Source of the DNA: Rosa chinensis
Taxonomy: Eukaryota; Streptophyta; Magnoliopsida; Rosales; Rosaceae
Direction of reading: 5' to 3'
Length of the DNA stretch: 64,000 nucleotides
NCBI RefSeq assembly: GCF_002994745.2
Contig: NC_037090.1
Coordinates: 18,588,001 to 18,652,000, forward strand
Made by a program: the position numbers and the translations under genes. Below the pieces are notes generated by a model, which made no database searches, was not told the DNA's origin, and saw nothing but the letters and a program-made list of their open reading frames with translations. This document shows, one piece after another, positions 10,981-22,400 of the stretch (position 1 is its first letter; every line of letters starts with the position of its first letter).

Positions 10981-13900
10981 ATGGTTTGTTCCGAGACGAC
11001 GACGCCGTCTTTTGCGAGCTCTTCTTCCGAGGCCGGGGCGGCGGAGGCGTCGTCGTCGTCGTCGTCGGGGGGCGGCGGAGGGGAGGCGGATCCGATGATG
11101 GTGAAGGAGGAGCTGGAGGCGGCGGAGGCGCTGGCGGATTTGGCGCATTTGGCGATGAGGGAGAATAGCGGCGCCGAATCCGCTGGAAATTGGGGGCTGA
11201 AGGGGAAGAGAGCCAAGAAGCGAGTCAAGAGCGAGTCTCCGCCTACGCTGTCCGGTTCGAACCCGGTTCCCGCCTGCCCGGATCTTCCTCAGGTTCGTTT
11301 ATGTTAAGCTTTCACTTGTTGTTATCCATTATATTATATTGTGTGTATTCGTTTCTAATTTCTATTTTGTTTTTTGTTTTTGTTTTTTTTTTGTTTTAAG
11401 AGAAGAAAAGGAAAATGACTGTTTGTCCTGAATTAGTAAATTCCAAAGATTCGGAGTAAGTAACTGTGCGAAAAGAGAACAACTTTGTTCCTAAATTAAG
11501 CTTAGATTTTAGAAAAGCCCATATGGCGGGACAAAAATGGTGAGTATTTGGTAATTCTGACCAATGAGCCTAGAAACCAGACAATAAAATTTTAGCATTA
11601 ATATGAACCTACGCCTTTTGAGTGTAATTGATCAGATAAGAGGCCCAAAATTTAGTGATATTAGCTCTGGAAATGGAGCGAATGATGTACATTGTATTGG
11701 GGTTTTGGCCATTGTCAATTTGGAAACATTCATTTTCACGTATGCGGACTACACCATCATCTGGATTTTCCTACTTGTGATTAGTCAGTATGATAATGGA
11801 ATGAAACTATGTGAAAATTGTACTACCCGAATCTATATGGCTCTATCACCAAATTGCATTATTTTCTGCAGGACTTGAGAAATATTTTTGTCTATAGCAG
11901 GATCAAGCAGTAATAGGTCCAGCGCAATGTGAAAGGGTGTGCACAAATGTGGTTGGAGAACCGGTGAAGACTGAGCTGGTTATGAACAAAAAGATTGCAA
12001 AGTTCGAGCACGATGCAGAATTGACCACTTCAACTCCTATCTGCACTACAAGTTATCCATCATTTAGCTGCACTAAGTCAAGGCGAAATCTCACTGAGGT
12101 ACAACAAACTTTTGATCCTTCATTTCCAGTGAGATTATGTAACTACTTTTTCTTTTATAGGTTTAATTAATCTTTTCATATGTTCAGGAGGAAAAAGAAG
12201 AACGGAGAATACGCAGAATCTTGGCCAACAGAGAGTCAGCTAGGCAGACAATTCGCCGAAGGCAGGTAAGCTGTTGGTACTCTGCTATTTCCGTATCTTA
12301 AGTACATCTTTTTGGATCATTTCTTTTCAGAATCTTAAGTACATCTTTTTGGATCATTTCTGTTCAGACCTCCGAGTAACAAAAGAAAGCTTATAATAAA
12401 TTAGTTTCCTCTACACAATATTAAACTTGTTCTGATGATAAAATAACAAATGACTTTTGCTACACAGAACTATTAAACTATGAGGTGGCTATGAAGTAAA
12501 ATCAAAGATACCTGTGGTCCTGTCGTAAGATCTAGCAATTATAATTGGTCTGTTTGGGCTTAGCAATGATAAGTAATTTTCTGTTGGTAAATCCCAAAAT
12601 GTCGTGGTTTTTCTTCCCTCTGGTTAAACAATCATATATTACAAATAAAAAATACAGGCTGCATTTGTTAGTCTCAGGTATAACTGCATGATATGGATGC
12701 ATTTATATGTGGCTGTGTTGGAAAGTTTGGATTTCATTGCTGTTCAAGTAATGCCTCTGCTAATTGTAATATGACAGTACACCATGTGCCACTTGTCTAA
12801 ATTAAATGAGTCACAAAAAAACATGTATGTTGTCACTTTTTTTGTTAATCAAATTCCGCTATATGTATAAAGCAGATTGCTTTCTTTGCTATTATTGATA
12901 CTTTTACAAATAATGCATCTTTGCTTGTCCACAGGCTCTATGTGAGGATTTGACTAAAAAAGCTGCAGATTTAGCATTGGAGAATGAAAGTCTAAAAAGG
13001 GTATGTCTTGGTCCCAGATAACTATATTTATCCTCTCACTATTATTTATAACCACCAGTTACTATCTTCATTTTCCGAATATGATTTTCTTGAGCTTATC
13101 TAACATCATGTTACTAACTTTATGCACATTTTTGGTGACTTCTTTTACTGAGAAGAAAAAGGATTTGGCCTTAAAACAATATCAGTCTTTGGAAGAAACA
13201 AATAGGCTCTTAAAAGTTCAGGTAAGTATGTCCGACTTGGAAGAGATTTATAAAATTAATAAACTTCACATGCTTGACATGCTCTCCCATTTGGCAGATG
13301 GCTAAGGCGAGAAAAGCAGAGGTTGAGGAAACTCCGGATGAAAATATGTCGGCCTATGTCCAGATACCTTCGTCTTCACCTACGAATCCCCCTTTGTTCT
13401 TGTTTAACCGTCCACCATTTACACCTGTTTTCTGGCCTTCTATCATTCAATCTTCAAATTCCATTCAGTTGCAACAGGTACCACAAAACCCAATGGCCAC
13501 TCCATCAAACATCTCTTTACCCTGTAATGGTACAGCTGATTCTTCTCATGAACTAGGAAACCCCATAAATGTTAACGGATCAAGAACCCCCTTATATGTA
13601 TTTCCATGTCCTTGGTTCTTTCCTCATTTTGATAATGGGAATGGACTCCAACCTCAGTCATCATGCCTGGAAAATAAAAAAGAAGGAGCTTTCTTTAATA
13701 ATCAGTGCAGTGCTAGTTCATCTTCAAGAACTGCTGCACAGTTGGACAACAACCAGTCCACTTTCCCTGTTAGATTAGACACAGAAGCTTCTGGCTCGAT
13801 GGAAGCTGGACCAAGAACTGATCTGAATGAAAACCCAGCTCAGTTTCCTCTCGATGGAGGTGATCAACATACAGGCTTTCACCCTAAAGAAAATGGATCT

Positions 13901-14176
13901 AGAGAGATATTTCTTTCTCCTTTGCTGAACCATGGAGGAGTTGCGTCCACTATAAAGCATGAGAATGGACTGGAGTCAGATTTCAGTGCAAATACTGAAA
14001 AGTCTTCGACAGCGTGCCATCCGTTTTCTTCCTTGCCTGAGAAGAATAGTGAGCCAATCATCTACCCCAGTAGGAAAATAGCGGATGCCATTGCAGCCGC
14101 TGAGGCACGAAAGAGGAGGAAGAAACTTACAAAGCTAAAGAACCTTCATGGCCGTCAGTGTCGAATGCAATGTTAA
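10981..14176 (+). CDS. bZIP transcription factor with a variant basic region
   Basis: Putative nuclear DNA-binding factor. Six exons: 10981-11292, 11901-12098, 12188-12265, 12935-13000, 13153-13221 and 13298-14176, giving 533 aa. The N-terminus has a poly-Ser/poly-Gly stretch encoded by TCG and GGC runs (about residues 15-34) and a basic block GKRAKKRVK. The basic region reads RRILANRESARQTIRRRQ, with Asn184 and Ile192; the position 8 after the Asn is normally Arg (sometimes Lys). A leucine zipper follows from about Leu198 (ALCEDLTKKAADLALENESL...). The C-terminus is long and rich in Ser, Pro and Asn, ending in a basic helix-like block AEARKRRKKLTKLKNLHG. The exon-5 acceptor could lie 3 bases later without frame change. 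The family call is firm, the subgroup is not. DNA binding may be altered. Confidence 0.92.
12295..12367 (+). repeat. 37-bp tandem duplication in bZIP intron 3
   Basis: Two adjacent copies (12295-12331 and 12332-12367) share cttaagtacatctttttgga and end in tttct-ttcag. Each copy therefore carries a polypyrimidine-AG resembling a splice acceptor. The real acceptor used for the next exon is far downstream at 12934. Confidence 0.85.
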
Positions 14177-14896
14177 GCTTTAAGACCAGATGTTGGGCAA
14201 GTAAAGTCTCCTGATTTTCATGCGAGTCTTTTTATTTTTTAAGGGCTCCTTGGAGATGTAGAGCAGATCACGTAACCTTAATTATAGAAAGCTTTTGAGT
14301 CTATGGAAGAAAAGATGTTAGCCTGTAACTTGGGTACATCTTTGAGGCTTTTGCTTTTACTTCATTTGTTGTTTCAGAGACGTTGAAGAACACTGGAAAT
14401 TTTGGTAACCCATCCAATATGTATGGGTAACTTTTCATTATCAAATCATTTAGAACCAAGCAATAGAGGTAGTTTAATGTCGGCGATTTTTTTTTCAGAG
14501 AGGTTTTATTCCCCGGACTTCAGTGAGTGTGCCTTGACAAAGCAGTGCGTTAGTGTTTTTTTTTTGGCTGAAAGCAGTGCGTTAGTTTGTAAACATAGAT
14601 TGATCTTGACATGATTGATTACTGTAGTTTTGGAAGCTAGGCTTGAATTGAATCCAGGAGCTAAAACTATAGACTGTAACCCATATTAAAAGACACTGAG
14701 AAAATCAGCTGGATGTAGTCAGCATGATTGGCCAATCAATAAGGGATTCCACAGGTGAACTGACACTCTCTAAGCTCCTGAGAAATCATCAAAAATTGTG
14801 AAATGCTTATTTACAGGATCAAATGGTAAAACTAACCGAAAAATGCCTTAGGCTTGTCTAGTGAAGTTTATCAAATGATTGTACTAGAAGCAAAGG
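14177..14896. other. Convergent 3' region between the bZIP and subtilase genes
   Basis: Holds the 3' untranslated regions of two genes that meet tail to tail. No further gene is supported. The motif gcagtgcgttagt occurs twice close together, near 14541 and 14575. Confidence 0.6.
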
Positions 14897-17800
14897 TTAT
14901 GATGTGGTATGCCTGTAGACTACGATGGGGCTCCTAACCGTATGCCTACCATCATCCCACTCTAGTAGAGCAGACAGACTCTCTGTCTTTCCTTTCATCG
15001 TGCCACCCTTCACCACAACCGTGAAGGATCGCTTCTGATGCTTCTTAGTGAATGTCAAGGTACTCGGGGTGACTCTAATCGAAAGGCCCTTTGGCGAAGT
15101 CACCTTTGCCTTGTACACCGACTTACCGTACCCTACATGCTTCACCGATCTAAGGAAAACAGCTGAAATGCTAGAATTCGGATTTCGCACCAGGTAGGAC
15201 ATTGAAGGATAGTTGAGGCCATCGGTGCCGGGTGCGGGTTTAAAGTCTGAGCAGTTGTACTTCTTTTTACCACCAATAAGCTTTCCAATGCTGGTGCTGT
15301 TGTAGCCTTCCTTGCACAAGAAGCTGATGTAGTCGTTCATGGAAATGTCGTAGACTAGGCCAGGATGCACTGCCTTTATTGGCTGTATTTGTCCTGCTCC
15401 GAAGGCTAACTCGCCTTCCAGGGGTTTGATTTTCAATGGTGTGGCTGAAGAAAGGAGTTAAAATACTCGTCAGAGAACTTGGTTATGATAAAATTCACTC
15501 AGTTGTCTCATGATGTGGTTTGGGAATCTAACCGGTTGTCATGAGAGCCGACTTGATGGCAGCCGGGGACCAGTCTGGGTGGAAGGACTTGACATAGGCT
15601 GCTGAGGCAGTTGCATGAGGGCAAGACATGGATGTACCTGAGAGTATGTTGAACGAATAGTGGCGCATGTCTTCTAGGCTACCTGTTAAAGATGGCAGCT
15701 TCGAATATGCAGCTAGTATGTTTATCCCTGGTGCAGCAAGATCAGGCTGTACATGGAAATTTATTAATTGAAGACTTAATGCCTGAGAAACACCGGGAGA
15801 GTTTCGTTATAATCATTTCATACCTTGAGGATGTTGGGGGTTATGAGTTGAGGTCCTCTGGAAGAGAAAGAAGCAATGAAGGGGGCATCCATATGAACAG
15901 TTCTTGTCCGCTGTATTACAGCCGTAGGGTTCCTGGAATTGGTTCATCCCAACACATAAAGCTCAGTGCTCAAATATTTAAGAGGAAACAGCATAAAGTA
16001 CAATTGAGCTGCAAAAAGATGTGAATGATATATATGGAGCCTGAAAATCTTACTTGGTAGTGTTTATATACCGCTCAATCTTAAGTCCATCATTAACAAG
16101 CACATAGGTAGCTGGGATGATAGGGGTGTAACCGTAATCAAGCATTTCATCTTCTGTCATAATAGTTCCTGCCCCATTTAAGTCTTTAATAGTTGGATCC
16201 TGATTACTTTGCCCTTTGCACAACACAATCCTTCCCTTCACCTTCTGAGGGTTTAAAGTCCCAGTGTCACAAGCACTGCCATCATTTTGCATATTAGTTC
16301 ATCATTAGGATCATTGTTGAAATGGCCCTGTTAAAAGAAAACAATTTGTAGAATTCTTATCTAGTTTGACTTGTATGACTCATCTCTCACAACATGTTGG
16401 ATGTCAGTGCAAAACAGTGAGCCTTACATGCATGTTGTGAGAGAAAAGTTATACATGTCGGGTTCATTAAAATCTTTCTTCCAGAATTTCAGACCTTGCA
16501 TTTCCGTAGAGGTCTGAAGTAACGTTGGAAGCACGGGCTCCACTTGTAAGGGGATACATCTGTTTCTTGGGGGTGAAGGTATTGATTGAATTTCCCTACC
16601 AATAAATGAACAATTAATCAATTAGCTCAGAATCCATGATGTTTCACTTGTCTGTGAAAGATAAGAGAGACTTACAGAAATTTTCTTGCCATTGCCCAAC
16701 TTAACTAGAGTCTTTAACCGCCTATCAAGGCCAGTAGCAGCCACAGTCATTATCCATGGTGCAACATTCTGAACAGAGGATGCATAAGGTCCATCATTCC
16801 CAGCTGAGGCTGAAACCAAAATCCCTCTCTTCATGGCATGAAACGATCCGAGAGCAATGGAATCCTGGAGGAAATTCCGTGAAGGACCGCCAATGGAGAT
16901 TGATATCAAGTCCACACCATCAGCAATGGCTTCATCAAACGCGGCCAAGATGTTCATGTCACCGCAGCCACCAGTCCAGCATGCTTTGTACGTGGCTATA
17001 CGTGACGATGGCGCTCCCCCACGAGCAGTCCCTTTTGCAATGCCATATAGGCTGGCGCCTCGGACGGGCACACCACCAACAATGGAGGCTGTGTGAGTGC
17101 CATGACCATCAGTGTCAACCGGACTAGCGTTGTCCTCATAACCAGGGCCGGGCATGTCGTCCACCATGAAGTATTTGGCACCAATTACCTTGCTGCTCAA
17201 GTTAGAGATTGTACAGAATAGAAAGATTCGTCAACACATTTCAATGGACTGTTAATTTTGCAACATATTTGGTAAGAGATATAGACTTCATATTCATTTT
17301 TGACTCATTCTTTTAGAGCTACTGGAACAATTAATGACAATTCAACGAGCTCTGTTGTAATGCCGAAGCAGATATCATTAGTGTGAATGCATGCATCTTA
17401 GGTTTTTTAACTGAATCATAGCCAAATATTACTTGTTTGCTAGTGGTCGATCGTCTAATTTAGTATTACGGTATAGTAGATATCAAACTTTTACCCTCAA
17501 TTTTATATAGTCCAGCTGATTAGGCGAACAAGGCTTAGTTTGAGCTTGTAGGGTTCATTGATTGTCTAATAAGGTACAAAATCGAAACTTACAATGAAAT
17601 GATCTGGTGTGAGAGAGAGAAATATACTTGTTACAGCCGGTGAAGTTACCGCCCTTCATACATTTTCCTTTCCATTTTCTTGGGGGTGGTCCGAAGCCTG
17701 AATCGTTCATACTGGGACAAGCCGGCCAAATTCCTAACTCCCAGAATAAATAAATGTTCATACAGCGAAACAAAACTGTCACATAAGTTGCGATCTGAAA

Positions 17801-18733
17801 AGTTATTGCAAGTCTGTGGACCAACCTGTATCTATCACACCCACTACGATCTTGCTCTCTATTGGCAAGTTTCGTTTCTTCGTATTTCCTGGCAATCCTA
17901 GGAAATCCCATGACCTTGTTGTATGTAATTTGAGCTTGGTGTTTGGAAACACTGAAACAACCCGATCATCATCTACAAAGGACAGAAAAAGTTTAAAATT
18001 CTCAGCCTTGAAGTGTTCAGAGTATTATGAACTACTAGCATATATCAGATAGTTCAGTAATATTACACCTGATAGTTTCTTTGCTTCATGCGGCAACAAT
18101 CTGGCTACGAAGCCATTGAAGCTCCTTCCATAAGTATAAATTTTGGATACTCTGGCTAAGTCGGCACTGAGATTTTAGAGAAAAGGGTTTGTCAACTACA
18201 ATAAGATTTGTATCACTGGAATGTACTGTTTGTTAACTGCATTCGCTGAAATATTGATAGATACTGGTAGGAAGAAACTGGTCATTACTCTCCAATTGCT
18301 GTCTTGAGCAAGTTATCATGGCCGGCTGTGGTCATGACCATGGTGGAGGATCCGGGTTCCGGCAGTTCTCCCATGTACACAATGTAAGGCTGTAGTTGTA
18401 CAATGTCATATCACTCTTGTCAATAACAATTAACATAGTGTAAGATGGATAACAACAATCTATTGCAAACTAATCTAACATATTATATTGTTAGACCGTC
18501 AATTAAAACTACTTGAATGTCATATGATCTCAATCGACAGTCTTGACAATAGAACATTATCTTATTTGCACAAAAAAATGGTGAACGTGCGAAAGGAACA
18601 TAAAATTTATGGTACTGGGCATCGGACGTACCTTCCTAACGCCAGAACCATCCTCGTTTGTTCCTTGAGCCAATGTAGCTACAACACAAGTACTGGATAC
18701 CAATACTAGCACTAGATATCGTAAGATCCACAT
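14897..18733 (-). CDS. Secreted subtilisin-like serine protease (cucumisin/SBT type)
   Basis: Plant subtilase, a secreted endoprotease of the apoplast (family knowledge). Eleven exons on the minus strand: 18733-18632, 18389-18289, 18166-18069, 17972-17826, 17733-17628, 17192-16676, 16595-16495, 16275-16054, 15932-15824, 15746-15533 and 15444-14897, giving 754 aa, full family length. In order: signal peptide ([22 protein letters not shown]), I9 inhibitor prodomain (PYIVYMGE ... VFPN), catalytic Asp148 (VIDTG), His215 (DGHGTH), oxyanion Asn317 (SAGNDGP), protease-associated domain in exons 7-8 (GRIVLCKG), catalytic Ser540 (GTSMSCPHA) and a fibronectin-III-like end. All catalytic residues are present. 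Exon-rich structure and the [11 protein letters not shown] block fit the SBT4/cucumisin group, though subgroup is inference. The exon-6 acceptor could also lie 3 bases upstream. Confidence 0.94.
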
Positions 18734-18778
18734 TGTATTGCAATATACAAAAAACAGAAGTGAATGGCTTGTTGCACT

Positions 18779-18790
18779 GATATAAATAAA
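18779..18790 (-). promoter_or_regulatory. Probable TATA box of the subtilase gene
   Basis: On the minus strand the sequence reads tttatttatatc, about 46-57 bases before the start codon at 18733. That leaves a very short leader of some 20-25 bases. Position and motif only. Confidence 0.4.
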
Positions 18791-18959
18791 GGAAAGAGCT
18801 AGCTACGCATATAACCAACAGTGATGATACTTTCTTCGACTGTTTTAAGTCTTTAGTCCAAGTCAAGGCTGAGAGTCTGGTGGCCAAGATTTTGGATCTT
18901 CCAATCTATTAAGTAACTAGCGACTCGTTCATAAATGCTGCCGTGTTTTCAAAATGACT

Positions 18960-19066
18960 CGTAACTTTCAAAATAAATCATAAGTTTTTGTCATTTCAAT
19001 ATCCAAGTTGAATATTGAAATGACTAAAACTTACGATTTGAATGACTAAAACTTATGATTTATGTG
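18960..19066. repeat. Hairpin-forming inverted repeat with a partial third arm
   Basis: The left arm (ataaatcataagtttttgtc then atttcaatat) pairs with a right arm (atattgaaatgac then taaaacttacgattt). A second right-arm copy follows (gaatgactaaaacttatgat). It lies between the subtilase promoter and the 3' end of the WD40 gene. The arrangement suggests a MITE fragment or a fold-back sequence. Confidence 0.6.
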
Positions 19067-19153
19067 TGGGAAGCTTATTTTAAATGCCACAACGTAATAG
19101 GTTTCTTTGTAATATTGTAGGTCCGAAATAATATAGTGTTCTCGTTTTTGTTG

Positions 19154-19185
<32 letters not shown>

Positions 19186-19461
19186 CCCCCGAGTTGAATA
19201 TGTCAATAGCACTAATTTCGACACAAGAGAAGTCGTGTATTAGAATCGTTTCTTTTATTTCTATTTTGGAAACAAAAAGAAGATCAAAGAGTCATGAAGT
19301 GATAAAACTACCTTACCTTTAGTTTCATGCCGCCGGTGGTAGGCCTTTGATATCACATGTGGCCGCCAAAATCCTAAAAATTGAGTGTAGCTTTCCAACA
19401 AGCAGAATTACAAATCTACATTCATTTACACACATGCAGGAAGTACAGAAAACATGGTTTC

Positions 19462-22400
19462 TCATTTCTTCCTTGCCCATTTCATATCAATGTCAGACAA
19501 AACAATCTCCTGACAACGTACTATTCCAGCTGCCCCTCCATAGCATAACCATCTCTCACTACCCTTGTTCATGTTCCATCTCACTCGGTGCATTGCTACT
19601 TGCTTGGAAGGAAAAACTTCATACTCAGTCCCAGTTTTTTGTCTCTGCGTATTAATCAGCTCTTCATCTCTGCCTTCCAGTTCTTGTTCATCCTCTGTAT
19701 TTTTCTTACCAGACTTGGATTTCTGTTTTACAATGCCTTTAAGAGATGAACCCTTTTCTCCAATTTCTTCGTCTTGGGTATTAAATGGCTCTTGATCCAT
19801 GCATACTAATGCTTGGTCATCCCCAGATTTGAGCGTTTTGCTTCTAAGAGATGCTGCTTCTTTCCCAGATTCTAATTCAATACCCGGATCATCACCATAA
19901 CAAAGAGCTGCAACAAGAGACAATTTAATGAACATTGTTAGAGAAAGATAAGAAAGAAGGTATAGCGGCTAAAGGAAATGTCTGGGCTCACGTCACTAAC
20001 AAAGCTTTACCTAAAACTTGATCTTGTGATGTAGTTGTCATCTTATCATGTTCTCTCTTCACTTTGTTTGGCTCAGCTTTACGAGATGTTTTCAATGGGA
20101 AAGGATTCTGTGGTACTGGGGTATTGATGATCACAACAGAGTCCTCTTCAGTTAGTGACACGCACAGAAAATGTGGGGCCCGGTTTCGTGTAGCATCTTT
20201 CTCCACAGCATTGGACGTAAGCTGAGTATCAACGCATTAAAATTAAAACATAAACAGCATGCAGTTCTTGTGTATCATATCCAAATAAGTCTCATTTATA
20301 AAGGAGGCCTCAAGTTATGAATGCCTGCTTAATTCATTGTTAATGTGACTCACTATTAAGATCCAAGGAAATATCATGACCACATCAATGGAAAAGCTCC
20401 ATTCATATATTCCAAAAATATCCCCACTCTCCACAACAAAATTTTAGTAAACCTTTTGGTTGAAAAACCTAGAAAAATTGCTTGATGGCCCTATCCTCCA
20501 ACCTATTGGTGTTACTATATATCTAGAAATCAAAATTTCTTACTGGGCAATGAAAAGTAACTTTAAAAGTGTATCAACAACCAATATGAAAAGAAGAAAT
20601 CTGATATAGTGATATCAGTAAATGAAGTTAAAAACTCACTTGGAAGCGCAGAACAGTTCCATCTGCACCACAATATGCAACCATACCTACAATTTGATGT
20701 GGAGTTTTTCATTTAGTGTTTATTGAAAAATGTGGTCTGAGATGTTATACAGGTATATCACCCAAGTACAGAAATTTAAGGTCATAATTTATAATTCTTC
20801 GTTGACAGGTGGCTGGATTATCAATTGAAAGAGGAAACTTTATAATACCAAATTTCAAAAACAAAGTAACAATTTGCATTCCTATACAGTTTAAAGCACA
20901 AGATGAATAAGTCCAAGCAAGGAGATGCAGAACAAAGGACCACACAGTACCTCATAAGACCAATGAGGGGGATTAGCAGGTAGCGTTTCCATGTGGTTTA
21001 AGGTTCAGACCCCTCATGGAACCTACCTAGCTATTTGCTAGAGTTTCCTGACTCCAATTAGTCGAGGCCAATTAGTCGAGGAAATTTTTAGGTATTCAAA
21101 AATAGAACCACACTACTCCATATATACAGCAATGTTATGTGAAACAGCAGCCAAGAGACTGAAGCCCTTAAATACTATAACCTATTCAGATACTATTCTA
21201 TTTCATTTTTCTTTTCTTTTTCTTTTTCTTTTTTTGAAAAAAAAAGAAAAAAGGAGGTAGTTTGTTTCGAGATGGAAAAGCCAAGTCTACTAGGTAGTGT
21301 TTCATAGTCGCCTCTTTCAACTGATCTTAGCACCAGGTATGAGATGGTAAAGCCATTTGCCACTATGCTATAATGATATTTACACTCAAATGTTAACTCT
21401 GATTTAAGCCAATTTATGTGCACACATGTTTGATTAGCTGAATTACCACAGCACATAACTAAGCAGAAATAAGACCTGTTAGTCTTGATACTTGAACACT
21501 CCAGATAGCAAAAGGCAAACAACCAAGATTGTGCAGGCCCTGTTGTTTTGTTCCAGCAAAGGGTTTTCCTGTTACAGGGGCATCAGAGGCAGCCTTTGTC
21601 AAGCTGAGAAGTCTCATTGTTCCATCATCAAAGGAGAGAAGAACACACCTGAAGAAAACACAAACTTTCACTAAGTTGACACTTGACACACACACACAAA
21701 ACCAACAAGATTTATGCCAACAACACTAAGATCACGGAGTACCTTGGATCTGGAATCCAATCCAGACTATATATGAACCTTGGTATATGATCGATGTCCC
21801 ACAAGGGACGGAATGGATCACTGCAACACCAAGAGTTATAGTTCTTAGTATGAAATGCAATTTTAATGGCCTATTGTTTGAAAATATCAAAACAAATGAG
21901 GAATGCCTTATTTTTATTATGCTTCTCATGAGGGGGGGGGGAGGGGGGGGGGGAAAGCGCGCGCACACACACACACACTAAGAAACTGAGGTACTTTTCT
22001 CTCCTCAACTGTCAATTGAACCCCATTAAGCAGTTTGCATAACCTAATGATTCAAGCTTTTTCTTTTGGTAGAAATATTCAGACATTTTAGTGTGGAACA
22101 TCTTCCAACTTTAATTATGTGTTTACTCAAACCCTAGGAAGCCAAAAGTAAAGGAGCAGAATGTAGAAAATAATGGAAGCAAAAACAAACCATAATACTT
22201 ACTGTAGGTCCCAAAATTTTAGGCCTCCATGTCCAGCGGTAGCTATAACATTTGCATTGTCTGAATTGCTAAAAGTCACAGATAGTTGCTTTAAATGAAT
22301 CAGAAAATTAATAAAACCAATGAGAACATCTCAAGTAGTCATATCTTTGACTGCATGATAAATCTGTGCCCCAATCTAAAAAACCAGAGAGTATAATGGG

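Noticed and set aside
20985..21020. Possible SINE (tRNA-derived) with aaggttcagacccc in a WD40-gene intron
   Set aside because: The B-box match is imperfect, no A-box upstream, no tail and no target duplication were seen.
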